Assembly (NCBI RefSeq): GCF_038957035.1
Contig: NZ_CP152412.1
Coordinates: 8,180,501 to 8,244,500, forward strand
Origin: Bradyrhizobium sp. B097
GTDB lineage: Bacteria > Pseudomonadota > Alphaproteobacteria > Rhizobiales > Xanthobacteraceae
Reading direction: 5' to 3'
Length of the DNA: 64,000 bases
The first letter of the stretch is position 1. The number at the start of each line of letters is the position of its first letter. Position numbers and translations under genes: made by a program. A model generated the notes under the pieces. That model worked only from the letters and a program-made list of their open reading frames with translations. It ran no database searches and was not told where the DNA came from. Shown here in pieces: positions 1 to 8,779 of the stretch.

Positions 1-345
1 CAGGTAGTAGGGCCGGATCAGATATCGCGGATCGATCTCGCTGCGGTCGACGAACTCGTCGATCTCGATGGTTCGCGTCGATTCCAGCGCGGCGTTCTCG
101 AGCTCCTCCCTGGTCACCTCGATGAAGGTGTCGTCGTCGACCTTGTAGCCCTTGACGATGTCCTCGTTGGCAACCTCCTCGCCGGTGTCGGCATCGACCT
201 TGGCGTATTTGATCCGGTGGCCTGTCTTGCGGTTGAGCTGGTTGAACGAGACCTTCTCGGATTCGGATGTGGCCGGATACAGCGCGACCGGACAGGTGAC
301 GAGGGAAAGACGCAGGAAGCCTTTCCAGTTGGCGCGGGGGGCCAT
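1..345 (-). CDS. ku: Non-homologous end-joining protein Ku (5' part only)
   Basis: N-terminal 115 codons of a bacterial Ku homologue; the gene runs off the left edge. Ku forms a ring on DNA double-strand ends and recruits the ATP-dependent ligase LigD. The protein starts MAPRANWKGFLRLSLVTC and contains SFNQLNRKTGHRIKY and IDEFVDRSEIDPRYLIRPYY, all hallmark Ku core segments. The ATG complement is at 343-345. The gene is divergent from the SOS-type operon starting at 523, and a LexA-box-like sequence lies 127 bp upstream of this start, so damage-linked expression is possible but not shown. Family assignment is firm from the sequence. Confidence 0.93.
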   Translation of the reverse strand, partial: MAPRANWKGFLRLSLVTCPVALYPATSESEKVSFNQLNRKTGHRIKYAKVDADTGEEVANEDIVKGYKVDDDTFIEVTREELENAALESTRTIEIDEFVDRSEIDPRYLIRPYYL

Positions 346-471
346 GGCGGGGGAACTCCGATACTGATAACCGGATTCAAGACGATCCGCAGGCCCTGGT
401 TCCGACATCCCGGCGCCCCCCCCCCAACAGGACGATTTTTCTCCGCGGCCGCCTGAGCGGACTCGACATTT

Positions 472-486
472 GTTCTTGTTATGTTC
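472..486 (+). promoter_or_regulatory. LexA (SOS) box, GTTC-N7-GTTC
   Basis: The sequence reads GTTC TTGTTAT GTTC, a perfect match to the alphaproteobacterial LexA consensus GTTC-N7-GTTC. It sits 36 bp before the start of the operon at 523-2111, whose last gene encodes an SOS-response-associated (SRAP) protein, which makes a functional site likely. It is also in the intergenic region of ku. Confidence 0.75.
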
Positions 487-522
487 TAATTCGGCATAAC
501 CGACCGACCCGCGAGCTGGCGC

Positions 523-891
523 ATGCCGACCCCGAAGCAGATGGAAAAGCTGGCCGCCGAGGCCACTCCCAGGCCGGCTCCTTCCGCTCCGGCTCCTGAT
601 GCATCACTCCCGGCCGAGTACTGGGAATCGGTGCTCAAGGATCCTCGCGCCGATACGACCGATGCCCAGATGCGGCAACGACGTCTCTGCGAATTTCAGC
701 GCCACATCCTTCGCGTCTCCTGCCGCCGCTGCGAGCGGATCGTCGAAATCCAGACCGCCGATGCGGTCCGATTGTATGGCCGCAACGCGATCTGGAAGGA
801 TGTCGCGCAGCGGCTGCTCGACAACACCTGCCGGCAACGAACCGGCGGGCATGAGGAAGACGGGTGCTGGCCAACGTTCGAAACGCCTTAG
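523..891 (+). CDS. Hypothetical protein with Cys-rich, Zn-ribbon-like motif (SOS operon gene 1)
   Basis: 122 residues, no named family recognised. The N-terminus (about residues 1-35) is Pro/Ala-rich and probably disordered. The C-terminal half carries a Cx2C pair (CRRCERIVEIQ) followed by an Ala/Val segment (VRLYGRNAIWKDVAQRLL) and a further Cys/His set (C, H, C near DNTCRQRTGGHEEDGCW), consistent with a small metal-binding fold. It is the first gene of a three-gene plus-strand operon (gap of 45 bp to the next, which overlaps the SRAP gene) behind a LexA box. The next protein has a similar Cx2C arrangement, suggesting the two are distant paralogues. A role in DNA-damage response is inferred from context only. 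Confidence 0.7.
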   Translation: MPTPKQMEKLAAEATPRPAPSAPAPDASLPAEYWESVLKDPRADTTDAQMRQRRLCEFQRHILRVSCRRCERIVEIQTADAVRLYGRNAIWKDVAQRLLDNTCRQRTGGHEEDGCWPTFETP

Positions 892-936
892 CCCGCTCCA
901 GGTCGCCGATCCTCTTCTTCGCGCCGGGATCTCTGG

Positions 937-1386
937 ATGGCTCCGAAGTATCACCCTATGCCGCTATCGGGTGGCGACCGCAGGGCTCTGAACAACGAGC
1001 TTGGCAAGGCGCGCGCGTTGGCCGTCGTCCTGGCCACCCGATCGGCGGAGATGCGGGCCAAGGGCGAAGCACTGATCCGACAGGCGGACAAGCTACTGTG
1101 CGAGAGCTGGAACGCGCGCATGTGGTCCGACGGAGAGCCGATCGACCCGTCCCCGGCGATCGACCAGGCCGTGAATGGAGGCTTCCCCTGGCTTGAGATC
1201 ATGTGCGAACGTTGCAAGACGTCGAGTGACGTCGACCTCGCAACGATGAAGCATCCGCCGACCACCTTCGTGCACGATCTCGCCAGCCGGCTGCGCTGCC
1301 GCAAATGTGCCACGTCGGGCCGGCGCCCCTCCGCAACTCTGCTACAACTGGCTGGGCAACCGCGCCACCCTCGGACCGAAACCTGA
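937..1386 (+). CDS. Hypothetical protein with two CxxC pairs (SOS operon gene 2)
   Basis: 149 residues, unnamed. The first 70 residues are a predicted helical, Ala/Arg/Lys-rich segment (RRALNNELGKARALAVVLAT). The C-terminal part has CERCKTSSDVDLATMKHPP followed by FVHDLASRLRCRKC, i.e. Cx2C about 30 residues before a second Cx2C, a zinc-ribbon pattern. The stop codon TGA shares one base with the ATG of the SRAP gene (TGATG), so the two are translationally coupled. Co-occurrence with SRAP and a LexA box suggests an accessory role in damage repair; this is inference. Confidence 0.72.
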   Translation: MAPKYHPMPLSGGDRRALNNELGKARALAVVLATRSAEMRAKGEALIRQADKLLCESWNARMWSDGEPIDPSPAIDQAVNGGFPWLEIMCERCKTSSDVDLATMKHPPTTFVHDLASRLRCRKCATSGRRPSATLLQLAGQPRHPRTET

Positions 1387-2111
1387 TGTGCAATCTCTAC
1401 TCGATCACGACCAACCAGGCCGCCATCAGCGCGCTGTTTCGCGTCGTGAACCGATATGTGGGCAACCTTGCGCCGATGCCGGGGGTGTTCCCTGACTACA
1501 AAGCACCGATCGTGCGCAACGGCACGGAGGGACGCGAGCTTGCCACCGCGCAATGGGGGATGCCTTCGTCTCAGCAAGCCCTGATGGAGGCAACGAAGAA
1601 GCGCGCGGCAAAGCTCGAGGCGAATGGTAAGCCGGTCGATTTCAAAGAGCTGTTGCGCATGGAGCCGGACGGCGGCACCACCAACATCCGCAACGTGAAG
1701 AGCAAGCATTGGACAAGATGGCTTGGTACCGAAAACCGGTGCGTGGTGCCGTTCAATTCCTTCAGCGAGTTCAACAAGGCCGAGGGCGGTGATATCTGGT
1801 TCGCGCTCGACGAGAGCCGTCCCCTCGCCTGCTTTGCCGGCATCTGGGCCAGCTGGACGTCTGTCCGGAAGGTCAAGGAAGGCGAGACGACCAACGACCT
1901 CTACGCGTTCCTCACAACGGAGCCAAACGCCGAGGTCGGCGCCATCCACCCGAAGGCGATGCCGGTGATCCTGACATCGCCGGACGAGGTAGAAACCTGG
2001 ATGACGGCCTCCCCGGATGAGGCCCTAAAACTGCAGCGGCCGCTTGCCGACGGAACGCTCAAGATCGTCGCCCGCGGCGTCAAGGAAGATACGGCTGGGC
2101 TGCCGACGTGA
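1386..2111 (+). CDS. SOS response-associated peptidase, SRAP/HMCES (YedK) family
   Basis: 241 residues from the ATG that overlaps the preceding stop; this start puts Cys at position 2 (MCNLYSITTNQ), which is the residue that, after Met removal, forms a thiazolidine cross-link with abasic sites in single-stranded DNA. Other family landmarks are NIRNVKSKHW (the Asn region), CVVPFNSFSEF (Glu) and IHPKAMPVIL (active-site His). A longer reading frame exists upstream but would bury the essential Cys2. Length and motifs match an intact family member. Known role of the family: shielding of abasic sites during replication. Last gene of the LexA-boxed operon. Confidence 0.92.
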   Translation: MCNLYSITTNQAAISALFRVVNRYVGNLAPMPGVFPDYKAPIVRNGTEGRELATAQWGMPSSQQALMEATKKRAAKLEANGKPVDFKELLRMEPDGGTTNIRNVKSKHWTRWLGTENRCVVPFNSFSEFNKAEGGDIWFALDESRPLACFAGIWASWTSVRKVKEGETTNDLYAFLTTEPNAEVGAIHPKAMPVILTSPDEVETWMTASPDEALKLQRPLADGTLKIVARGVKEDTAGLPT

Positions 2112-2250
2112 CCACCGAGAACGATGACGACCGGACAACCGTGCCACAACCTGGATCTGCTCAAAGAGCTGAGACGACGTCGACAGGGTGCGCGACTTGC
2201 TTTAACAAAATGCCTGAGGACGGTACGCCCGAAGGCTGACCTCGCAATCT

Positions 2251-2282
2251 AAAAAAGCGGCGTCACGCTTTCTCGTGACGCC
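2251..2282 (-). terminator. Rho-independent terminator, minus strand
   Basis: Perfect 9-bp stem (2259-2267 with 2274-2282, GGCGTCACG) with a 6-nt loop, followed on the minus strand by GC and six T (2251-2256). It lies just after the end of the minus-strand gene at 2351 and terminates that unit. Confidence 0.8.
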
Positions 2283-2350
2283 TTCCAGTCGGCCCTTGGA
2301 GGCTGGGAGAAATGCTCGACGATCCGCTGAGCAATGTTCCAGATGATCCA

Positions 2351-2794
2351 TCATTTGCTCTTGGCGACCGGCGCTACGACCGGCTTGGCGTCACCGAACA
2401 TCGCCGGATCGATCGTCAACTGGAAGCGCTTGAAGCGCCAGCCTTCCACCGTCCGCTTGACGATGCAATCACCACCCGCGGTGGCGATCGCGACCGGCCC
2501 GGTCGCGATGTTCATCTTGGTGATGTAGAAGCGATAACGTGCCCCCTCCTCGTGAGCATCGACGACGTGGTTGGTGAGGAAGTGCCGCACGCCGTCTTCC
2601 TTGCCGGCGGCGATGTGCTTGGTGATGAATTCCTTCACCGCGGCGGGGCCGACGAACTCGCCGTAGGGGGCGACGAAGACGCCGTCGTCGGCAAAGCCGG
2701 AGGCGAACCCGCCGGCGTCCTCGCTGTCGAGCCCGATATAGGTCCGCGCGGTGAGTTCCTGGATGTCGATCTTGTCTTCGGTCGTGATGGTCAT
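2351..2794 (-). CDS. SnoaL-like / NTF2-superfamily protein
   Basis: 147 residues from the ATG at 2792-2794, preceded by GGGAGA. The sequence (DKIDIQELTARTYIGLDSE, GFADDGVFVAPYGEFVG, VRHFLTNHVVDAHEEGARYR, GWRFKRFQLTID) follows the SnoaL_4/NTF2 pattern of a cone-shaped small-molecule binding domain. Members include ring-hydroxylase beta-type subunits, cyclases and dehydratases; the substrate here cannot be read. It lies 40 bp after the alpha/beta hydrolase gene, with a terminator following, so they probably form one transcript under control of the upstream region. Confidence 0.8.
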   Translation of the reverse strand: MTITTEDKIDIQELTARTYIGLDSEDAGGFASGFADDGVFVAPYGEFVGPAAVKEFITKHIAAGKEDGVRHFLTNHVVDAHEEGARYRFYITKMNIATGPVAIATAGGDCIVKRTVEGWRFKRFQLTIDPAMFGDAKPVVAPVAKSK

Positions 2795-2834
2795 CGATAG
2801 TCTCCCTTGGGTTTCAGTTTCTGAATGAATGGAC

Positions 2835-3572
2835 TCAGGCGGACGCGATGTGCCGTAGCAGCAGTGCGTTGAAGGGCTCGCCAACTTTCTGGACGGCGTG
2901 ACCCGCACCTTGCAGGCAGTGGCATTCGACGTCGAACAGGTCGGCGAGCCGCCCGCTGATGCCGTCGAAGGCCTCGCTCCAGCCGCCGGTGACGACGAGC
3001 TTCGGGAAGCGCGCGTCGGCGACCGCACCGACCGGCACATCGACGCTCCAGGGACGCTCGGTGACGAGGACGCCGGCCGCGGCATGAACCGGCGGGGGAA
3101 GCGGATCGGGCATCGGCATGTTCATTTCGAGCGCCGCCAGGAAGCCGGTCACGAAGGCGTGGCGTTTCGCCCGATCGGCGGTGGCCCAATGCTTGCGCAT
3201 CGCCTCCGCCACGCGGCGCACCGGGGCGAGATCGGATGCCAGCGCAAAGGCGGGCGGCTCGATCACCGTGAGAGAACGCACGAGGTCGGGACGCCGGCCC
3301 GCGGCGTTCATCGCAACGATCCCTCCCATCGACGTACCGACCAGATGGGCGCCGTCGCCGAGCAACTCGATGACGTCAGCCGCATCGCGCACGACATCCA
3401 CCGCATCGATCGGTGCTGTGTCGCCGTAGCCGCGGCGGGTCATGACTGCAAGGGCGAAGGTGTCGGCCAGCGGTTTCTGCTCCCCGAATGCGGCGGCGCC
3501 GACGCCAAGGCTGCCATGAACAAGGACGATCCGATCCCTTCCACCGCCCCAATTTTCAACTGCATAGGACAT
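2835..3572 (-). CDS. Alpha/beta hydrolase
   Basis: 245 residues from MSYAVENWGGG; the frame is open further upstream but without a better ribosome site. It has the oxyanion turn VLVHGS near residue 22, the nucleophile elbow GTSMGG (Ser) near residue 93, and a C-terminal GAGHAVQ with the likely catalytic His. This is a compact serine hydrolase of the alpha/beta fold with no visible signal peptide. It sits between an outer-membrane transport-like protein (3658) and a SnoaL-like protein (2351), all downstream of an AraC regulator, which suggests a small catabolic unit for an unknown ester or lactone. Confidence 0.85.
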   Translation of the reverse strand: MSYAVENWGGGRDRIVLVHGSLGVGAAAFGEQKPLADTFALAVMTRRGYGDTAPIDAVDVVRDAADVIELLGDGAHLVGTSMGGIVAMNAAGRRPDLVRSLTVIEPPAFALASDLAPVRRVAEAMRKHWATADRAKRHAFVTGFLAALEMNMPMPDPLPPPVHAAAGVLVTERPWSVDVPVGAVADARFPKLVVTGGWSEAFDGISGRLADLFDVECHCLQGAGHAVQKVGEPFNALLLRHIASA

Positions 3573-3657
3573 CAATGGTCTCCAATTTTCGATAGCGTGA
3601 TGTGCGGTCGCACGCCCGCGCAGCGCGGTGTCGCGCGTTGCGCCGGCGCGAATTCTG

Positions 3658-4656
3658 CTATTTGCGAAACGATGTCCGCGTCGGCACGGCGGCTGGAGCA
3701 TCAGGCGCCCACAGCCGGTAGCTGAGATTGGCGAACACCGTGAAACCGCGTGAGACGGCCGCGCTGTCGATGCCGGGCACCGCCGTCCCTCCGGAAACGT
3801 TGGCCGACAGCTCGTGCGTCACCCACACGTTCAACGCGGCGGGACCGAAATTGTATCCAACCAGCGCGCCAGCGGCCCAGATGTCGTAACGCTTGAGGTT
3901 CACCGCTCCGCCATAGAACGCGCTGGACTTGTCGTCGCTCACCTGTCCGACGTAGTAGCCGACCGGACCGAATGTCCAGTTGCCGATGGTTCTGGTCGCG
4001 GTGAACTCGGCATGGAGCACGTTGCCGCTGGTGTAGCCGGTCACCGAGCTCGCGGTGTTGATTTCCTCGAACATGTTGGCGGTGAGATTCCAGCCGTCCT
4101 TGAAATAGGAGACGACGAGGTTCGGCTGGAAGGTCCACCAGGGCGCACCGACATTTCCGAGCCCGTTCGGGCCCGACGTGGTGCCGGTCGGCATCCACAT
4201 GCCGAAGCCCGCCTTGACATACACACCGCTGTCGCCGAGCTTCCAGCTCAACTCCGCGGGCGCCAGGAACGTATTGTGCATGCCGAGCGGATTGACGTTC
4301 AGCGGCGAGCCGACGTCAAGCATCATGAACGGTTGCACGAGCACCGCATCGTAGGTTGCGCCGAACACCGTCCATCCGGGCACCCAGAGCAATCCTGCGG
4401 CCCCGGCCGCGATGTGAACGTCGGTCTTGCCGCCGCCTGCGGCGGTGGGCGCACCCGGACCGACGATCGATCCCGAATAGGCCACCGCCTGGTCGAACAG
4501 GTAGAGGCCGGCCGGCGGCGTGATCGCGGCATTTCCGAGCACAAGGCCCGGCTTCTGCGCCGAGCCGATGTAGCCGGCCTCGAACGCAGAGACCTGCGTG
4601 CAAGCCATCGTCAAACCGACCGTCAATGCTGTGGTAAATATCCGTGTAGAAAACAT
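3658..4656 (-). CDS. SphA/MetA-pathway-type outer-membrane transport protein
   Basis: 332 residues from MFSTRIFTTALTVGLTM, with a Sec signal peptide ending near VSAFEA. The mature part is rich in alternating aromatic and small residues typical of beta-barrels (PNLVVSYFKDGWNLTANMFE, WTFGPVGYYVGQVSDD, ALVGYNFGPAALNVWVTHE, FTVFANLSYRLW). It resembles proteins of the Phenol_MetA_deg (PF13557) type that mediate uptake of aromatic or hydrophobic compounds. The start is chosen because it provides a proper signal peptide; the frame extends upstream with low-complexity, non-signal sequence. Substrate unknown. The AraC gene at 4805 lies directly upstream. Confidence 0.82.
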   Translation of the reverse strand: MFSTRIFTTALTVGLTMACTQVSAFEAGYIGSAQKPGLVLGNAAITPPAGLYLFDQAVAYSGSIVGPGAPTAAGGGKTDVHIAAGAAGLLWVPGWTVFGATYDAVLVQPFMMLDVGSPLNVNPLGMHNTFLAPAELSWKLGDSGVYVKAGFGMWMPTGTTSGPNGLGNVGAPWWTFQPNLVVSYFKDGWNLTANMFEEINTASSVTGYTSGNVLHAEFTATRTIGNWTFGPVGYYVGQVSDDKSSAFYGGAVNLKRYDIWAAGALVGYNFGPAALNVWVTHELSANVSGGTAVPGIDSAAVSRGFTVFANLSYRLWAPDAPAAVPTRTSFRK

Positions 4657-4804
4657 GTCCCCTCCGATCCCAAGCGTCCTGCTCTCATCACCGGATGGCG
4701 GCGGCAGGTTTAGTTGGCCGGACTGTTGGACAGAGGGCGGCGTGGCGCTATCGCGTGCGCGAAGACGATTATCGGAATCGCGAAATTTTCGTTGATGTGC
4801 GGCG

Positions 4805-5806
4805 CTACGAGCGACGCTTTGCCAGCACGGCGGACGGCTTCTCGCCGAACCGCTCCTTGAAACGCATTGAGAAATCGCCAAGGTGGAAGAAGCCGCACTG
4901 CAGCGCGACGTCGGTTACCGCGACGCTGCCGGGTTCAGATGACAACAGAATGGCGTGCACCCGGTCGAGCCGTTGCGCGCGCAGCCACCGGCTCGGCGAC
5001 GTCCCGAGATCGCGCTGGAACCCGGCCTGGAGGCTGCGCAGGCTGAGCCCGCAGTGCCGAGCGACCTGCCCCAGGCTGACCGCATCGGCGATGCGCTGGC
5101 GCATATAGTCCATCGCCTTGCGCACCTGCGCCGACGGCGCTGCCCCGTTCGCCGCAGCAATCGCGGCGCTGAAATTGTTCGGCTGCGCCATCAGCAGCGA
5201 TTCGATGATCATTTCCTCGAGCCGCACCAACATCGTCGGATGCGCCAGCGCCTCGCTGAACATCGACAGGCTGGCGGCAGCCTCGAGCAGCTTGTGCCAG
5301 AACGCCGGGACGTCGCGCAGCGCGAGATCGAAATGAACCGGCATCGCCTTGTCGAGGCCGAGCAGGTTCGCGCAAACGACCTCTACGCGCCGACGGTCCA
5401 GCCGCAGCAAGATCTGGTCGAAGGTACCTTCGATGTCGAGGCGAAATTCCTGATATGGCCCAACGATCGTGCCATGACCCGGTGTCACGTCGGCGGCCGC
5501 CGAACCGTAGCGAAATTGCGCACTGCCCTGCACCGGCAGCGTGACGAGGAAATTCCCCTCCTCCGACAATTCGGGCACCACGGTGACGTCGCCCCCATAG
5601 CGCAGCCGGTTGAGCGAAATCGGCCCGATTGGCAGATGATGCAAGCGCGCGGCGAGTTTCGCGCGCCGCCCTCGCATAGTCAGCTCGTGCGGCCGCAGCA
5701 TTCTGCTGCATCCGTCGACGACCTCGTCAAGGTCACCACTTGCAAGAACCAGGTGCTTTGCGTCGAACAGACGATCTGCGATGAACGAGGTCGATACAGT
5801 CATCAC
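4805..5806 (-). CDS. AraC-family transcriptional regulator
   Basis: 333 residues. The N-terminal part resembles the AraC_binding_2 sensor domain (LARLHHLPIGPISLNRLRYG-like segment, then a cupin-like core). The C-terminal 100 residues carry the two helix-turn-helix motifs: IADAVSLGQVARHCGLSLRS followed by LGTSPSRWLRAQRLDRVH, and VTDVALQCGFFHLGDFSMRF with the usual RFGEKPSAV end. It is followed by the outer-membrane protein, hydrolase and SnoaL-like genes on the same strand, which are its most likely targets. Effector unknown, probably the compound handled by those genes. Confidence 0.88.
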   Translation of the reverse strand: MMTVSTSFIADRLFDAKHLVLASGDLDEVVDGCSRMLRPHELTMRGRRAKLAARLHHLPIGPISLNRLRYGGDVTVVPELSEEGNFLVTLPVQGSAQFRYGSAAADVTPGHGTIVGPYQEFRLDIEGTFDQILLRLDRRRVEVVCANLLGLDKAMPVHFDLALRDVPAFWHKLLEAAASLSMFSEALAHPTMLVRLEEMIIESLLMAQPNNFSAAIAAANGAAPSAQVRKAMDYMRQRIADAVSLGQVARHCGLSLRSLQAGFQRDLGTSPSRWLRAQRLDRVHAILLSSEPGSVAVTDVALQCGFFHLGDFSMRFKERFGEKPSAVLAKRRS

Positions 5807-6058
5807 TGCTCCTCTCCAATCGTCGGCGGCACCGCGACACTACAACCATAGCCCAATCGGCTGATCCACGCACGATATCGCGGCTGCCGGCAGCGTGGCA
5901 CTGCCGCATCGCAAAATCCGCTGTTGGGCCGCCGCACCATCAGCGCCCTTGCTTCCGCGCCCATCGCCTTATGTCGACAATCGGCAAGCTGCAGCTTCAC
6001 ATGCGCTTTTGCACAATCCCCTCACTTGAGCGGATCTGGCGCCCCTTTCGCGAAAGTC

Positions 6059-7420
6059 CTAAACGGCATGCGAATGGCCTCGCAGCATCGTTTCTACACT
6101 GGTCGCGATCTCCAGCAAGCGCCGGTCGGCGTTCCTGCGGCCGATCAGCATAAGGCCCACAGGCAGGCCGTCGACCGGCAACGGCGTCGAGATCGACGGA
6201 CAATCGAGCATGTTGGCGATGCGGGGATTGCGAAGCACCAGTCCGTTGAATTTATGGAACGCGCTATCCTCCTCTAGCGCCGACAGAAGCGGCGCGCGGA
6301 TTGGCGTCGTAGGTAGAATGAAAACCTCATCATTGCTGAAGGATTGCTCAAAAGCCCGGACTGCGGCGTGCCGGAGCCGCAGCATGCGCACATAATCGAC
6401 GGCGAGGATGCCGGCACCCGCTTCGATGCGAACCCGGGTTTTCGGATCGATCCCATCCAGCCGCGATAGCCCGAGACTGCGCAGCGTAGCGCCGACCTCG
6501 ATCGACGGAAAAGTGCCGATCCTGTCGATCTCTGCAACGCGATCGAGAGCAGGGTCGATCGATCCATCCTCGATCTGCAGGCCACACGATCGAAGCCGCT
6601 CCAGGGCATTCTCAAACGCGTCAAGGACTTCCGGCTCGCAGCCGTCGAACAAGCGACCGCGCGCGACAGTGAGACGAAAGGTGTAGGGGGAGGCAGCTTG
6701 CGGCCGCGAGACCACATCGCCACCCGACAGCACCTGATCGGCAGCGAAACAGTCCGCGACGCTCGAGGCAATCGGCCCGATGGTATCGAGGCTCGACGAC
6801 AGCGAGAATGCGCCGGCGGTCGGCACGAACCCGCTCGTCGGCTTGAAGCCGGTTGCGCCCGACAGAGCCGCCGGAATTCGGATCGACCCTCCCGTATCGC
6901 TCCCAATGGCGATTTCCGCCATGCCATCGATGACCGAGACGACAGCCCCCGACGATGATCCCCCCGGGGCGCGGCGGCGGTCGCGAGGGTTGCCCGGCAC
7001 CCCATCATTCGGGTTGGTGCCCAGCGCCGAAAAGGCAAACTCGGTCATCTGGGTCTTGCCGATGATCACGGCACCCGCCGCGCGCAAACGCTTCACGGCC
7101 AGGGCGTCTTCGGCGGCAGGGGACAAGGCGCGCAGTACAGCGGACCCCGAACTCGTCACGGTGCCGGCGACGTCGAAGAGTGCCTTGACCGAGACGATGC
7201 GACCATCGAGCGGGCCGCGCCTGGTCCCCGCCACGGCTCGCCGATCGGCAGCTTCAGCCTCGCACCGGGCGCTCTCCGGAAACAAAGCGGTGAAAGTATT
7301 CTCCGCGCCGGATGAGTTCGCGAGCGCGAGGGCGGCCTCCAGCCTTCCCACGGCCGTGGGTTGGGGTTGATCGGATGCTGACGTCATTCGTCGAAGCTCC
7401 TCACCGGGGTTGGCGGTCAA
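6059..7420 (-). CDS. Amidase (amidase signature family)
   Basis: 453 residues. The Ser-cisSer-Lys triad is complete: Lys in GRIVSVKALFDVAG near residue 78, the Gly/Ser-rich APGGSSSGAVVSV near 153, and the Ser nucleophile in IAIGSDTGGSIRIPAALSG near 176. Family members hydrolyse linear amides, including acylamides, allophanate and aryl amides; the specificity is not readable. The start at 7420 overlaps the stop of the DUF2848 gene by 4 bp, so it is translationally coupled, and it is the last gene of the long operon that begins with the flavin reductase. An alternative ATG lies 11 codons downstream at 7387. No signal peptide, so cytoplasmic. Confidence 0.9.
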   Translation of the reverse strand: MTANPGEELRRMTSASDQPQPTAVGRLEAALALANSSGAENTFTALFPESARCEAEAADRRAVAGTRRGPLDGRIVSVKALFDVAGTVTSSGSAVLRALSPAAEDALAVKRLRAAGAVIIGKTQMTEFAFSALGTNPNDGVPGNPRDRRRAPGGSSSGAVVSVIDGMAEIAIGSDTGGSIRIPAALSGATGFKPTSGFVPTAGAFSLSSSLDTIGPIASSVADCFAADQVLSGGDVVSRPQAASPYTFRLTVARGRLFDGCEPEVLDAFENALERLRSCGLQIEDGSIDPALDRVAEIDRIGTFPSIEVGATLRSLGLSRLDGIDPKTRVRIEAGAGILAVDYVRMLRLRHAAVRAFEQSFSNDEVFILPTTPIRAPLLSALEEDSAFHKFNGLVLRNPRIANMLDCPSISTPLPVDGLPVGLMLIGRRNADRRLLEIATSVETMLRGHSHAV

Positions 7421-8094
7421 GCGATAACCGGCAGGACGTCTATGTCGTAGCCGTGGATCAGGGAGCGTTTGAGAACCGGATCGCTCAGCTCCATCTCGAA
7501 GCGCGCCCCCGGGCGAATTCCGCCGATCGCACCCGGCGTCCCGCAGAACATCAGGGTCCCGGCAGGGAGGAGATCGGCGCTCGCGTAACGACGAATGAGA
7601 TCGCGCGGTGTTCTTAGCGACGAGACAGGACTTTCCTGATACAGCACCCGCTTGCCATCGATCGTCGCCCAGGAACGAAGGACCAATTCATCCCAGTGCG
7701 GTTCGACATCAGCGTAGCTCCAGAGCTGCAGGCCGACCGGCTTGCCGCAGAGCTGCTTCGAAAGTGCGATCCCCATAGCTTCCGCCCTGCGATCGGTGTG
7801 GTCGGATCCGATTCCGATCCAAAGTCCATCGGCCATCGCGACCAAGACCGGCTCGACCTCACCGGAACTGTCCGGACCGAGCACCGTCAGGCGATCCGCC
7901 TGCGTCAGTATCTGGGCTGCGACACGGTAGTAAAGCGGCGTCGTCGACGGGCGCGGGATTCCGAGCGCAGCAAGCTCCTCGATGTGGTGCTCGATCGTCG
8001 CCGCGTCCCTGCCCGCCCAACCCGCGATCACGAGCGATTCGATTTCGACGCCGACATGATCGGTTCGATCCTTCGCGATGCGGTCAAACTTCAT
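7417..8094 (-). CDS. DUF2848 family protein (fumarylacetoacetate hydrolase-like)
   Basis: 225 residues from MKFDRIAKDRTDHVG. The sequence (ESLVIAGWAGRDAATIEHHI, PSTTPLYYRVAAQ, IGIGSDHTDRRAEA, GTLMFCGTPGAIGG) fits the DUF2848 family (PF11010), which is related to the fumarylacetoacetate hydrolase fold. No biochemical role is established as far as I know. The start overlaps the end of livF by 11 bp; an earlier in-frame ATG at 8112 also has a weak ribosome site and cannot be excluded. It overlaps the amidase start by 4 bp. Its place between a transporter and an amidase suggests it processes the imported compound or its ring-cleavage product. Confidence 0.85.
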   Translation of the reverse strand: MKFDRIAKDRTDHVGVEIESLVIAGWAGRDAATIEHHIEELAALGIPRPSTTPLYYRVAAQILTQADRLTVLGPDSSGEVEPVLVAMADGLWIGIGSDHTDRRAEAMGIALSKQLCGKPVGLQLWSYADVEPHWDELVLRSWATIDGKRVLYQESPVSSLRTPRDLIRRYASADLLPAGTLMFCGTPGAIGGIRPGARFEMELSDPVLKRSLIHGYDIDVLPVIA

Positions 8095-8779
8095 GAACAT
8101 GGGCTTTTTCATCCTTGGTAGTTGGAACAAGAATCTCGCCGCGCTCGATCTGCAATGTGCGGTCGGCAACGCGGTCGAGCAGAACCGGCGAGGATTCCGT
8201 GATCAGCAACGCGAGTTCGGGCCGGTGCTTGCGCAGCTCGCCGAGCGTCCGCGCATATTCGAGCGCGAGGGCCGGCGCCAGGCCCTGGAAGGGTTCATCG
8301 AGCAACAGGACCTTGCGCGCCACAGTCAACGCACGGCCCAGCGCAACCATCTTGCCCTGCCCGCCGGAAACACCGCCCGCAGGTCTCGACCGCATCACAT
8401 GCAGTTCCGGCAGGAGCATATAGATTTCGTCCAGCCTGCGACCGATTTCCGCCTTGTCGAGGTTGAGCGCCAGGGCCGGAAGGCGGATGTTCTCCTCCAC
8501 GCTCAGCTCCGGTATCAATCGGCGGTCTTCCGGGGCATATCCGATACCGGCCCGGGCGCGGGTGTAGGCCGGCATATTGCCGAGATCGTCGGAATCGAGG
8601 CGGATCGAGCCCTCGTCGTGCGGGATGAGCCCCATGATTGCGCGAAGCGTCGTTGTCTTGCCGGCACCATTGCGGCCGATCAACACTGTCGTCTTGCGCG
8701 CGACGACATCGCAGCTGACCTTGCGCAGCACACGCACGCCTTCGATCGAGACGCTGACCTTGTCGACACAGAGCATCAT
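8084..8779 (-). CDS. livF: Branched-chain-amino-acid-type ABC transporter, ATP-binding protein LivF
   Basis: 231 residues with Walker A GRNGAGKTTT, Q-loop region, signature VSGGQGKMVALGRAL, Walker B KVLLLDEPFQGLAP and a C-terminal switch region. This is the shorter of the two ATPases of the HAAT (LIV) transporter class. It overlaps livG by 4 bp (8776-8779). In this operon the LIV-type system is embedded between a monooxygenase and an amidase, so the cargo is more likely an aromatic or amide-type carbon source than leucine; that is inference. Confidence 0.92.
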   Translation of the reverse strand: MMLCVDKVSVSIEGVRVLRKVSCDVVARKTTVLIGRNGAGKTTTLRAIMGLIPHDEGSIRLDSDDLGNMPAYTRARAGIGYAPEDRRLIPELSVEENIRLPALALNLDKAEIGRRLDEIYMLLPELHVMRSRPAGGVSGGQGKMVALGRALTVARKVLLLDEPFQGLAPALALEYARTLGELRKHRPELALLITESSPVLLDRVADRTLQIERGEILVPTTKDEKAHVHEV

